Program-made: the position numbers and the translations under genes
Notes under the pieces: generated by a model
Databases searched by the model: none
Seen by the model: the letters and a program-made list of their open reading frames with translations, nothing else
What the model was told of the DNA's origin: nothing
Assembly: GCA_037179385.1 (NCBI GenBank)
Contig: CM074193.1
Location: forward strand, 7,337,547 to 7,401,546
DNA: 64,000 nucleotides
Direction of reading: 5' to 3'
Source: Holothuria scabra
Lineage: Eukaryota > Echinodermata > Holothuroidea > Aspidochirotida > Holothuriidae
Shown here: positions 10,190 to 21,404 of the stretch, piece by piece
Layout: every line of letters begins with the position of its first letter
How positions within the stretch are numbered: position 1 is the stretch's first letter

Positions 10190-10570
10190 ATCAACACTAG
10201 TAATGGCACCACAAATGGCAGCATTGCCACCACAGTGAAGACAAAAACATTAACAATGACAATAACAACAACAAAAAGGACAGCCAACATGCCCATCACC
10301 ATGCCAACCACCAACATGCCCACCACCACACCCACCACCATGCCAACCACCAAAATGGCTGCCATGTCAACCACCAACATGCCCACCACCACACCCACCA
10401 CCATGCCAACCACCAAAATGGTAGCCATGCCTACCACCACCACCACTGCTGCCACCATTGCTGCCACTACCACCACCAAGACCTCCACTACCACAACCAC
10501 TGTGACCCCCACCACTGCCATGACCACCACTATCACAATCACCAACAGCACCACAACACATGAAATCAAA
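10190..10570. repeat. ACC/CAT-rich low-complexity tract (GGT-rich on minus strand)
   Basis: An imperfect trinucleotide tract with longer internal repeats (CATGCCCACCACCACACCCA) near 10308-10425. All three plus-strand frames look biased: one reads poly-Thr, while the minus strand reads Val/Gly-rich. On the minus strand the open frame continues from exon 3B through a very hydrophobic Val-rich stretch to LLVLMPEQKTIMKKKEKEN and a stop, which would mimic a membrane anchor with a basic stop-transfer end. A homologous tract lies at 13750-13910. Coding use is uncertain. Confidence 0.6.
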
Positions 10571-10599
10571 CCTGAAAATGAAAAAAAGAAAATACCCAC

Positions 10600-10756
10600 T
10601 TTTCGGCAAGAAAGCCTATCAGTGCCTATGATGGTGCTGTTGGTATGACACCATGGATGGTTCAGTGGTTCTGAGGTGGTACTTGGTTGGAGAACTGGAG
10701 AATCATCCTGGTAGATGACTTTGAGAGCCATCATGGTCACTTGAGAAGTATGGCAA
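10600..10756 (-). CDS. Exon 3B of unrecognised minus-strand gene (duplicated ectodomain exon)
   Basis: Minus-strand exon with acceptor AAATTTCTTACAG and donor GTGGGT. It is entered in phase 2 and left in phase 0 (157 nt). It starts CHTSQVTMMALKVIYQDD, contains PLNHPWCHT and ends DRLSCRK. It is homologous to exon 3A (13948-14107); the shared features are a Y-Q-D-(D/E) motif, PLNH(P/R)W, Cys after Trp, and a terminal SC-K. The two copies differ by exactly one codon and both splice signals are kept. Read without splicing, the frame runs into a Val-rich hydrophobic segment that could be a transmembrane anchor. I do not recognise the domain family. Confidence 0.6.
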
Positions 10757-12281
10757 CTGTAAGAAATTTGCAAAATGGAATGAATCAAATTGTATCTTGC
10801 AAGTGTATGAAGTGATATTACATATAAGTGATATTACAAAATGTTTATGATTACCACTGAACAGCACCAATGGTGTGCTAAGTTTATATTGAAAGTCAAA
10901 AATTTTTACTCATTTTTTTAATATAAAGGCTGGTCTGGTCAATGTCACTTTTCAGTCCCTGAAATGTACAAGTGAGCCTCTGACCTAAGATATCTAAACA
11001 AAACCAATGTTCCTATAAAGGCCAATATTCTCTTTGTATGCATTTACCTTCGATGCACCATCCAACTTAGGTTGGTTGGCTTTGTACTTGGTATTAAAAT
11101 CCTTTCATGAAAAATGAATGAACAATTAGAATGTGTTCCTCTGTATAAAACTATATAGCTTTAAAATTTGAAATAGAACCCATAAATGGTGACAAGTTGT
11201 CTCTCTACTTTCAAAATCAAATGGACGTTCCCTGTTGGTTATCGTATTAAAAAATGAGTTTTTGACACTTAGAGGTTTTCTATGGGTCAAAGATGAGCTC
11301 TATCACTTCCTAAACGGCCTACACCCACATGCCATTGTTTTATTTCCAGTGGAATGACTTGAGACGCAATTTTTTTTGCTGTAGTAATTTCATTTTTTTA
11401 ATTAAGTTTAAGGCAGGGTGAAACAGATTTGCCAAACCCAGACCAAATCTGGCATGGTGGCTTACAATGGGCCATCCAGATTAGATGTTAAATGAGCTGT
11501 AACCCTTATAGATGTTGGAATTTAAAGCTAGCCAGCATTTTTTGTATGACTGCTTTTGACATTACAATGCTAGATGTTTCTTTTTGGTAAGCTCTCATGC
11601 AGTCTGCACCCTACCAAAGGTTTTTGAAGATTTGTACCAGGAGGGATTGAATGAGTTTGCACTGTTTTTTCCAACCTCTGCAGTACTGCATTAAAGGTCA
11701 TTGCAATTTCAAAAGTAAATTTTCTCCTGAACTTTCGTTTTTTCTTTGCAGTAACAAAAAGAAGACCGAATAATTCATGAACAGCAAAGATGCTAAATTT
11801 AAATTAAAAAGGAAACTGAGAGAGAAATAATTACTACTAATAACCATGCACTGATATTAGACAAACCTTTCTTATCAATTCATGTCAGAAAAAGTACCCT
11901 TAGAACAATCTTGCCAGGAACTGTTCTCAGTACTAATTATATGCCCATTTAAGCATTTGAAAATGACCATGAAGGTTGATAGTTGATAGCACTTTATCTC
12001 AGAATCTGACTCCCTTTTTGCCAGCACTTATTTCAGAATTTGTTGTAAGTTGTTATTTGAACCCCAAAGTTGTTGGGCTTCTATTGTACCAGAATGGTAA
12101 TCAAAACTGCTGCTCATTGAAGCAGCTAATTGGAGTAATGAACCAGTGGTACGGGTACTATAATTGGGAACCGCAGTTTTTCCCTAACAACTGTGGTAGC
12201 CATGACGGATCTCCTTAAAGGCTAATATCCCGTAATGTTTGCTGAATTGATGAGACCTATAAATCTACACAATAGACTCAC
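10757..12281 (-). other. Intron between exons 2B and 3B
   Basis: The donor GTGAGT is next to exon 2B and the acceptor TTCTTACAG is next to exon 3B. The interior is AT-rich with no convincing gene. Short segments near each exon are alignable to the copy A intron, so the duplication includes intron sequence. Confidence 0.5.
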
Positions 12282-12397
12282 CTTACTTTACCATGACCAA
12301 ACACCAAACCAGAATCATCTCTGCTGCTGGTAAGCTCCATCCTCTCAAATTCTACCACTTTCATCCCCTCTAGCACTTCACAGGTTTCCTCTCCTTG
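12282..12397 (-). CDS. Exon 2B of unrecognised minus-strand gene
   Basis: Acceptor TTTTCATTACAG, donor GTGAGT, 116 nt, phase 0 in and phase 2 out. It reads QGEETCEVLEGMKVVEFERM, then ELTSSRDDSGLVFGHGKV. Its two spare bases (AG) plus the first base of exon 3B make serine, so joining to exon 3B is in frame. Exon 2A (15917-16032) is its exact-length paralogue, sharing (K/E)VVEFERME.TS and FGH. The best support for real coding is this frame and boundary conservation between two diverged copies. Confidence 0.65.
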
Positions 12398-12409
12398 CTG
12401 TAATGAAAA

Positions 12410-13300
12410 TTGAAATTCTATGAGAACTTTGGATGGAAACACTTTTTAAACCATTCTTTAAGGACAAGAGAGCAGTCCCCACTACTTTGAAGCAGTGTAC
12501 AGAACTGTTCTGTAATAATGGCTCTTGAAAGTCTTGTGGCAGTATTATTTTCTTCACATGTAAAATTTACCAGAAGTAACTGCTTGGTTTTCTTGAATAT
12601 GAAATATATATTACTTAAGTTCTTAAATACTATGGAAATGACTTTGGAGAGAAGTATGCAAGATTTAACTTTTGCTTCAAAATAATTTAGGGCTCTTGGA
12701 CTTAAAACATCTTTAAAGAACACTTTATTGAACCAATGTGATTTCCCCTTTATCTGATGATAAATCACATTAGCAACCATCTTGTATGTTTGTATACATG
12801 TGACATGTATGTCAAAATTAATTGAATACGTATACACTGACAATGATACATCAAGACTGTTTAACAAACAATCAGGGTTTATTACTAAAACTAAAGATTA
12901 ATGTCCGTTCATTTTAGTCTTTAGTTGCAATTGGTCCTCACATACAGCAGAGGTGGCTGTCGTCTTGTCTTGCAAAAATTCACATGTGTGATATTTGTAA
13001 ATTATGTAAATATATTTTCAAATGAAAACAGTTCAAATGTTAGATGTTCATTCCTCCTGGAAATTTCAAGATCCAGAACAAAAAAGTGTTTTCAGTAATT
13101 GTTAAATCGGGGAGCTGTAAGGGAAGGAGATACATCAACTTTATCAGACAAAATGTACTTGAAAATAATTAAATCCTCTTCAAGCACCAACATTTGATTG
13201 ACAGTTCACTTTGATTTTATTGTTGACTTTTTGTTGACTTTCCTCCTTAATGATGACCTCATTCTTTTCAAGTGCAGTAATTCATCTGTAACAAAGACCA
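12410..13300. other. Duplicated intronic/flanking block, copy B
   Basis: AT-rich sequence upstream of exon 2B. Parts (12720-13000) align by eye with 16070-16230 upstream of exon 2A, through shared words such as ATTGGTCC and GTCTTGTCTTGCA. Another part (12560-12720) aligns with 14760-14900. This marks the extent of the segmental duplication. No gene seen. Confidence 0.45.
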
Positions 13301-13749
13301 TTGTCAAGATGCTGCTTTAAAGATAAACAATTCCCCTCTGTTCCTGAAAGAGCAAATAATGTATCTTTTCTTAAAAAGTAACAAAGAAATACACTGTACC
13401 CTTTTTATAAAGAAATGGCACTTTGCAGCACTAGTTAAAATAAATTTTGCTTTCTTTGACAGCTGGCAATGTAATGCAAATGGGGGACAATCATCCAAAT
13501 AGCTCTTTCGGATGTGGCAGAGGACAAAAACAATTGTCTTCAATGCCAAATCCCTGTTAGTTTAGAGGAATTTCAGGAATCAGACAATGCAAAACTTAAG
13601 TGGCGGTTACTCACATAGGACAAAGGAGGAGCATGAGTTGTTTCTCCTTCCCTTACAGCTTCCTTGTTAAATAGTGAAAAGCCGACATAAACATATGGTA
13701 GTGTATGTACGGAAAATTTAAATTTGAGCACTAAACACATTGGATATAA

Positions 13750-13915
13750 ACACAAAAATGTTAACAATGATGATGACAAGGACAACAAAAGGACAACAAC
13801 AGTCACAAACATCACAACCACCATTGCAACAACCACCATTGCAACAACCACCACAGCAACAACTTCAATCACATTTACCATCAGCAGCACCACAACAACA
13901 GCAACTCATGCTCTC
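13750..13915. repeat. ACA/ACC-rich low-complexity tract, copy A
   Basis: An imperfect CAACAACC/ACCACC tract adjacent to exon 3A, in the same position as the tract next to exon 3B. The plus strand reads Thr- or Gln-rich, and the minus strand reads Val-rich and hydrophobic (for example VVAMVVVAMVVVMFVTVVVL). It was duplicated together with the exon. Confidence 0.6.
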
Positions 13916-13947
13916 AAATCAGAAAGAGGAAAAAAGAAAATGCCCAC

Positions 13948-14107
13948 CTTTCCACAAGAAAACCAGTCAGCTCCTAGCAAGGTGCTGCTGGTACACCACC
14001 ATCGATGGTTCAGTGGTTTTAAGGTGTCCCTAATTGTCGGAACATGAACTCTGCATTCATCCTGGTAGACAGCCGTGAGAGCCCTGTCCACATTGGGAGT
14101 ATGGTAA
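13948..14107 (-). CDS. Exon 3A of unrecognised minus-strand gene (paralogue of exon 3B)
   Basis: Acceptor TTCTGTTTTACAG, donor GTGGGC, 160 nt, phase 2 in and phase 0 out. It starts YHTPNVDRALTAVYQDE, contains CRVHVPTIRD and PLNHRWWCTSS, and ends DWFSCGK. It is one codon longer than exon 3B. Joined to exon 2A, the split codon TG|T gives cysteine. Downstream, the unspliced frame meets a stop (TGA) inside the following hydrophobic region, unlike copy B. The domain is unrecognised; cysteines and a leader exon suggest an extracellular location. Confidence 0.6.
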
Positions 14108-15916
14108 CTGTAAAACAGAATGCAAAAAGTAATGAGTAATGTGTATCTTGCAATTAATTTCTGGCATTTGCAGTGGTACATATATAGTGATACACGGTAG
14201 TAAATTACCATTGATCAACGACAATGGTGTTCATTGGGTGGCATATATAGGTTAGTTGATAGACCTCTTTTTATTCAAAGCATGGTGACAGATTTTGACC
14301 AATTTTAACCACAAAATGTAAACTGCCTTCAAGTTATGTAATTGCTAATCTGTTTCAGACCAATTTTCTATGGCTGATATTCTCTTGCACATTCTTTATA
14401 ATATTCACATTAGGATGGTTGGTTTATGTGAACATGGTTGATTCTCTACAGTGTAAGTGAAGCTTAGCATCGATTCTGCTTCACATAAAAATCATTATCT
14501 TTTGTTACGAATACTGCTGCAATGGGACCGTCAGCTTTTAGGGGTTACTTCTGAAACAGACTACTAAACCATATCAATACAACTGCACAGTATGATCCAA
14601 TCATTTTGTGCTGGCTGGACCTGTTATGCGTTGCCTTAACTATACATTCAGAAGCAACTTGAGGGGAAATGCAATCACCCAACTGAAAGAAGTGTATTAC
14701 GTTTACATAATGGCTCTTGAGAGTCATGTGACAATCTCTCCTCCTCATATGTGACTTTACTACAAGTTACTGCTTACTTTCCCTTATGAATATGCAATAT
14801 AATGAAGCTCTAAAATATTATGAATATACTTTGAAGAGAAATAAGAAAAAAATAATGAGATTTATATTAGATGTTGCTTCAAAATAATTTTGGGGAGAGA
14901 TTGCTCTTGGAGACATTCATATTAAATTGAAACAAAGAAGGTTAACTTTTCACCATAGTAAATTTTGGTTGCAATTTCTCTCTTTTCTAAAATCATTTTG
15001 TGTGCATGCAGTAACACTTCTGTGCAGACAGTGGCAGCATGAAGTTTGAAAAAAATACTGAAAAATGTGGTGCAGCCTGAAACTTACTTGGCTATCACTA
15101 TGGACATTAACAAATTAGGGACAGCAAGGTGCCATTGAACTACTTTTATGCTAGTAGCCAAACATAAACAATGTCGTCAGACAGCTCTCGCTATGTTACT
15201 TTTAAATCCACTAAGCTTGGTGGACGAGCATTTCCCGTGGCAATATTGATTAAGAGGCTATGAAGGTAACATTTTCGTTCCCCCAATGAAAGGCTGAGAG
15301 CTTGGATTCTTTTTTATAGGAAATTATAGCAGAAAGCATTTTTTATTATGGGTGCCCACTTGGTAGAGGATGAATGGACATCTTCCTATTTTCTTGAGTG
15401 GAAGGGGTCAAAAAATTAGTAACCTTACTTTTCCAACAAATAATGCTATTTTACTGGTTTCTACAAAAAATCTTTCCTAAATAACCAAACTTTCTTTCAT
15501 CTCCAGATCTATATGTTTTGTTCTTTAATATCATCTCAAATTTATCTTGAATTATTCTGAGGTATGGGGTGTTACAATGTCCAAACAATGCTTATTTTGG
15601 CCATTGTGCTTCCAATTGCTGTGATCTACACTTTATGTCTCAGCAGCAATAGCCAGAGGAATGGAGTGAGCTTAATGCACTTGCTGCCTTGTCCACCCAC
15701 TACCCCCCCCCCACCCACTAATTTCTCCCAAAGGAGTGAAGTATCATGATGCTATAGAAGGAACTGTGTGGTTTTGTCAGAGTCACGTTTCCATTTTTTC
15801 TGTGTTTATCACTAAATGGTGTTTAAAACAGCAAGGATGCTCAATTCACAGATATGAGAACATCCTGCTTGTTAAAAACTGATGACACCTGTAAATCTGA
15901 AAAATGAAATACCCAC

Positions 15917-16032
15917 CACACGTTCACATGACCAAAAGCCAGGCCAAGGTCAGTTCTTTGGCTGGTACACTCCATTCTCTCAAATTCTACCACTTCCATC
16001 AACTCTGGTACAGCACAGGTTGCCTCTCTTTG
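15917..16032 (-). CDS. Exon 2A of unrecognised minus-strand gene
   Basis: Acceptor CAACTTTCTTTGCAG, donor GTGGGT, 116 nt, phase 0 in and phase 2 out. It reads QREATCAVPELMEVVEFERM, then ECTSQRTDLGLAFGHVNV. It is the same length as exon 2B and keeps the core VVEFERM and the FGH end. Exon 1 (26537-26631) ends in phase 0, so the leader joins it in frame across an intron of about 10.5 kb. Confidence 0.65.
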
Positions 16033-16659
16033 CTGCAAAGAAAGTTGAAATATTATTAGATTATTGAATACACCGTCTTTGAACAAATACTTCATTGTAT
16101 CAATGTGAATACAAAATCAGTTTCTAACTACCAACACAATGATCACTCATTTAGGTATCAAGTTGTGATTGGTCCCCATGTAGAAGAGGCAGTCTTGTCT
16201 TGCATAGAAATGTGGAAGATTTTTACCCAAATTCTCTCTTTAATATGCAACATTGAAGTCCCAGAATATTTTGAAAGATACATTGAAGCATAGACCACAA
16301 GGTGGGGAGGGTCTGAGGGGCTTGTCTCCCAGAGCAGGGCATGGACACTTGTATTTCCAGGGCAAGGAGGCCATGGGCAGTGCTGCAGTCAGCAGCATCT
16401 GCCAATAGGGATAAACGCTTGCAAAATTTTCAGGGCAATCACTGCCCCCATCCCTGTAAAATGTCTTCCTGTATGCATATGCATTAAAGAGCAATTTAGA
16501 AATTGTTGCTGTTGTTGAAAATTGTTGCTTCAAAATATTTGTTGGGTGATTTGCTCTTGCCCTTCGAATTTTACATGGAAATTTTCAGGGCCAGGATAAA
16601 AACTGTTTGCAGTAATTATTAGATAATGAATACCCAACGTTACCATATACCACTGAGCA

Positions 16660-17000
16660 AATTAACATCAATATACAAGGGTCGATTTTCATGTTTGTTA
16701 ACGGTTGGTTGTCCGATGGACAACCATTTTATCTCATATTTAAGAAATATATACAGCTGACTGATAAACTCTTTTAACTTTTTTCATCACACCATGTTTC
16801 AGACTTTTAGTGTTTCTGTCTCTCAGATACCCCATCTTATTATTCCTCAAGACCAATAATACATGAATGCAATGAATGTTTTGTAATTGTGTGCAAAATG
16901 TTCTGAACAACCAAATTTCTTGGAGGACAACCAAAACTAGTGAAATGGTTGCTGGAGGACAACCTTAAATTTTTCTGCAAATTGAGGCCTGATAATAGGA
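16660..17000. other. GGACAACC inverted-repeat block, no gene
   Basis: Contains GGTTGTCCGATGGACAACC (8-bp perfect arms, 3-base loop) near 16705 and two further GGACAACC words near 16925 and 16960. AT-rich otherwise. No coding signal. Confidence 0.4.
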
Positions 17001-18060
17001 ATTGAAATTAATTTTAGGCTTCAAGTTAGCTGATCATTTCATGCTGTGATGTGGTTCCTTGAAAAAGCAACAAAGACACCCCGGTATATCAAAGGCGGTG
17101 TGGGGAACTAATATCTGATTTTGTTACATGATCTGTGACTTCATATGAGCTGTGTTTTGATTGTGTTCACATTGCGTGAAAAGCAATTAACACATGCTGA
17201 CTGACCTGTTAGCTAACTCCAAATGTTAGGTAACTTTTTTTGCATTGAAACACATCTTTTACTGTCAATCAATAAATCAGATATGAAACTTGACTTAATC
17301 AAGTCTGCATGTAGTGGGCTTCCTTTCCTACCTGAAGCGATAAGAATTAATCAGGCAGAGAGGAAGAATGTAACAAAAAGTAAGAAGGACCGCTTCATCA
17401 TGTTTAGTGGCAGGCTTGGATACAAAACTGTGGGTATATAGGCAATATCAGTAATTGTGTAGAGAGATCATCATTCTGATATTTTAGCTGTTGTATTGCA
17501 CTTGTCCTTTTTGAAGTGAAAATGGTGCCCAGAATTACACAACAAGGGGGGTCTAATATGGCCCATAGTTTCTATAAGGTGACCATATTTATGGGGTTTT
17601 AATTGGGACGCTTACTGGACCAGGCACCATGTAAGGAAAATATACACCATTGGTATGCCCCTTAGCTATAGTAAATGTGTGTGATTTCAGCAGTAATACA
17701 AATTACAGATGCTCCTGACTTTCAATTTCTAAAATTAAAAAAAAAATATTCTATGTTTGCAGTTGCTTGTTATTTGTTGTATTTGTGGGCAACGATACTT
17801 ATCTCAATGATGTTTATTAATACTAGGCCTACAACACCAGACCTATAGCTGGCCACTCAACTCCTGTCTGAAAGTTAAACAATAGGCTACACAACCCACA
17901 GTATATTATTTTTACAATGTTTTAATTTAAATCAGGGAAAATTTACAAATTTCAAGGACATTTGTTTAAATCTGGAACAGTTTCGGGACACTTGTTTGTT
18001 TAATGGGGACGGAACACTGGATTTGGGGACTGTCCCTGAAAATTGGGGAAGTCTGGTCAC
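17000..18060. other. Intronic/intergenic sequence, nothing identified
   Basis: No RNA gene, open frame with family features or clear repeat found. It would be intronic if the minus-strand gene model is right. Confidence 0.4.
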
Positions 18061-18061
18061 C

Positions 18062-18365
18062 TTAAAGGCAGTCATTCGTCACCCCAAACTACAGTTTCAG
18101 TATACATATATCAAAACTCTCAATTGGTACAGCTGTTTGATTGGCATTACATTCAAACAATGCATCATAGCTAAATTACACAGCATGGGGACTGAGAGTG
18201 TCTAGATTACACATTATGGACTTGTATGGCCACTGGGACAAGCCATGAAGCAATAACTAGGATTGTGTCTGGATAAAGATGAGTTTTAGATAAACGTGGG
18301 AGGGGCTAGAAGTAAATAGGTTGGGAGAATTGGAACTGTTTGGGATGATGAAAATATGCCTTTAA
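18062..18365. mobile_element. TTAA-flanked MITE (family M1), copy 1
   Basis: A non-autonomous element of about 300 bp bounded by TTAA on both sides, with short terminal inverted repeats AAAGGCA / TGCCTTT. Internal landmarks are CAAACTACAGTTTCAGTATA, TTGATTGGCATTACATTCAA and GTGTCTGGATAAAGATGAG. Full copies lie at 19465-19775 and 33768-34072. Diverged relatives lie at 40339-40640 and 49570-49860, with a fragment at 47829-47905. TTAA targets are typical of piggyBac-group transposases, so that is the likely mobiliser (inference). Confidence 0.8.
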
Positions 18366-18424
18366 GCTTCTGAAAAATCCTTTTAAGTTGGGCCAGCCAC
18401 TGCCTTTTTTTACAGTTGGGGCTG

Positions 18425-18475
18425 TTTTTCACTACTCATTGTTTATGCTGAGCACCAAGCACAATGACATTTATG
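18425..18475 (-). repeat. SINE fragment (family 1)
   Basis: CTCATTGTTTATGCTGAGCACCAAGCACAATG matches, on the minus strand, the body of the tRNA-derived SINE family seen complete at 53121-53340. Only this central piece remains. Confidence 0.5.
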
Positions 18476-19464
18476 AGCATTACCAAAAAGATTAAAAAAC
18501 GGTCTTGACTTCAGACTTTTTTAAAAAAAAACCTAAAAATTTGGGCTCTTAAGGAAAATTTTTATGAGTTCTTTATTGAAGAACATACCTCCCCTTTGAG
18601 AAAATCAAGTGCTAAGAAAGAGGGGTGTGGGCAAGGGTTCATAGCCACCACACATCTGAAGTAGTTGGGGAAAAATCAGCCAGTAAGAGGAAATCTTTCA
18701 CATGCATTTTAAGTCTAACTGAGCAAAAGATGAACCATATTGGCCATAATGCAGGTTAACATTTAATTACCTCAAAATGCCTCAAATATGGCAGTTTTGC
18801 ATTTCAGCCTCTCCAAAATGCAAGAATTTCCCAAAGAATAGGGGTTAGGAGGCACCATTTTGCATATCAGCCCTCTTCAAAAGCAAAAATATTAGCAAAG
18901 TGCAGGAGGACCCCTCCCCTGTCAAAGAGGATTTTACAGTCTGGTGTCCCTCTTCACAAATCCTGTGTATTCACTGTATATTCTGGACTATACTATGTGT
19001 TCATTGCATCCTATCCTATCATTTATGGATTTAATGCTCCTAAACACAACTAAAAAACCTTCTGAAAGATATAGGTCTAGCCTAAGCCTAGGCCTAGACT
19101 AGGTGCACAAATTTCAGTTGGACAGTAGTTGTGAATTTTCTAGTCTACAAGCCTAGCATATGAAATTCTGACTGACTGCTAGGCTGTCTAAAAGGTCAGG
19201 TGCAGTACTACAGAACCTACTTTAAAGCAACAGCTAAATATGATCATTTTCTTTTTATTTAAGTATCTTTTATATAATATCTTGCTTGCATCGTATTTGA
19301 TGACTTAAATATTGTATTCATGGTACACCAAACAGTCACTTTAGGTAAATTTCAAATATGAAGCAAAAAGCTTTTCGGCACAATCATGTCAAAACAGTAT
19401 AGTCTACTACACCAAGTCAAGTTGGGGTTGCTTCTCTGGCTCTTTAATCTAGGCCCAGGCTGTC

Positions 19465-19775
19465 TTAAAGGCAGTCATTATTCACCCTAAACTACAGTTT
19501 CAGTATGCATGTATCAAAACTCTCAATTGGTGCTGCTCTTTGATTGGCATAACATTCAAACAATGCATCATAGCGAAATTACACAGCATGGGCACTGAGA
19601 GTGTCTTGATTACACATTATGGACTTGTATGCATATGGCCACTGGGACAAGCCATGAAGCAATAAACTAGGATTGTGTCTGGATAAAGATGAGTTTTAGA
19701 TAAATGTGGAAGGGGCTAGAAGTAAGTAGGTTGGGAGAATTGGAACTGTTTGGGATGATGAAAATATGCCTTTAA
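19465..19775. mobile_element. TTAA-flanked MITE (family M1), copy 2
   Basis: Same family as 18062-18365, with TTAAAGGCAGTCATT at the left and ATGCCTTTAA at the right. It is very similar internally, with a small insertion (GCATAT) near 19631. Like copy 1 it is followed by GCTT, so the flank may be shared by chance or by duplication. Confidence 0.8.
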
Positions 19776-19779
19776 GCTT

Positions 19780-21050
19780 GGTTTGCATCAGTTGAGTACA
19801 GCTTGTATGGCCCAGGTTTTACTTGGTCAGACTCCTATAGCCTATATCATACCAGTGTTTATGTCAGAGGGGGAAAAGGGGTTGTCCCCTCTTTCCTGAG
19901 GAAAGTGGGTAAAATTGCCCCCTTTCATTTTCATAAAAATTGGAAAACTGTCAATATCTTAGTTTCTCACTTAAAAACCTGGACACCTTTGCAGAAAAGT
20001 TTGAACTGAAATGAATAAATGGCCTTGTTAGTCCTTCAAATCGTACCAGTTACATGGGTCTTGAACCAAGTTTCTGTCCCAGTAGGCTTGCCTCCCAATA
20101 AAAGAGAAAAAAAGTTTCTGTCCCAAGGACCCACTCATGACTGAAATGTACCCTAGGATGGCATCTTTTTGAACTTGGGGTTTTGTTAGCAGTAACAAAT
20201 CCCCCTTTTGTTTCTGGCTGAACACCATGCCCATGGTACATTGTGTAGACTATGTAACTTGCCGTCCTAAGTGTTAACTTAGGACAGATTGCATCGGTGA
20301 GCGGTCACACTCACCTTACCTGTGCCTATTTCACAGGGATGAAAGACCATACTGTATACCATGTGTCTGTGCTGTCACCAGCATCAGTCACATTCTCGTT
20401 GCCTGCAGCTGTTATGAATACTCCCATATTCACCAGAAATACTATACTGTGCCCAACCTAAACACTTTGTCTGAACAAACAGATTTTCTCTTATTCTTGG
20501 CTTACTTAAGGAGATTAGACTTTATAGAAATTTCTGACATATGACTCTCACTTTTGCCTAGATATTTATGTATTAATTGACCCCATCTTTTACTGCCTTT
20601 AGGTAATTTCTCCGCCTCAACTCCATGTTTTTCTTTTCTTAATGACACTTTATGACACATTTGTGTTGGTGCGTCAAAAAATCTCATCTAATTAAACTAA
20701 TTGTAAAACTAACATTGACGTGCAAGTTTAGCTAAGACTTCTACTCGGCTTTATAGCCCATACAGGCTTGGCCCCCAGAGTGGACAAAGTCTTTTCATTC
20801 AGCTCATCACTACGAAAAATCAATGTCCTCCGGCATTCGAGCCAAAATCTTTCTACTGCGTAGAAAACCAGTAGTGTATTATTGAGCAACAGTACACAGT
20901 CACAGGAGGTCAATATGTAATTCCACACTGGTGTTGTATGGTACCATGCAAGCATACATTAAGCAACTAATTACTAACAACCTAGCACATTTTCACAGCC
21001 ATGAGAAAAAAGACAGTTTGGTATTTTTCAACCAAAGATTATTGTCATTC
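19780..21050. other. Gene-free stretch
   Basis: Contains a short local duplication of AGTTTCTGTCCCA (20069 and 20114). Open frames here are short and lack family features. Confidence 0.4.
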
Positions 21051-21404
21051 TCAGTAAGATGTTGGAGTTTGGCTTCCGTGTGGTGCAGACGTGCGTAGGA
21101 TCGCGGGTGCCTTCCCTTTTTTTGTTCGCTCACATTGGCTTTTTTTCCTCTTTGCAGCCCTTATTTTTCCTGTTGGATATTTTTCTAGCTTTTTTCTATT
21201 GGATTGTGTTTGGGTTCCTTTTCCCGAATGTGATTTTGATGGATTATTTTTGCTGTTGGTCGCCCCATACTAGCAAGGTTGTATGGTTGTATATAGGTAT
21301 TGCTAATTTGATGCTGTACACGTGGGCGTATATGTTGTTTATTTACAGTTGTGCATCTCATCAAATCAAGTAAGTTTTTTTTTTTAATTGGACCTGTTTT
21401 TGAA

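Noticed and set aside
10145..10648. 167-codon Thr-rich plus-strand open frame
   Set aside because: Produced by an ACC/CAT low-complexity tract that keeps several frames open on both strands. It overlaps exon 3B on the other strand and has no start context or domain. The shorter Thr/Gln-rich frames at 13724-14047 are the same artefact.
12418..12867. 149-codon minus-strand open frame beside exon 2B
   Set aside because: The homologous sequence in copy A (14545-14900 and about 16080-16230) does not conserve the frame or the protein, unlike exons 2 and 3.
16223..16533. Minus-strand open frames near 16.3 kb
   Set aside because: No conservation in the copy B counterpart and no splice or domain support.
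21059..21373. 104-codon hydrophobic open frame upstream of the PHD-type LINE
   Set aside because: Phe/Leu-rich composition from T-rich DNA and no family features. Possibly the 5' UTR of the LINE.
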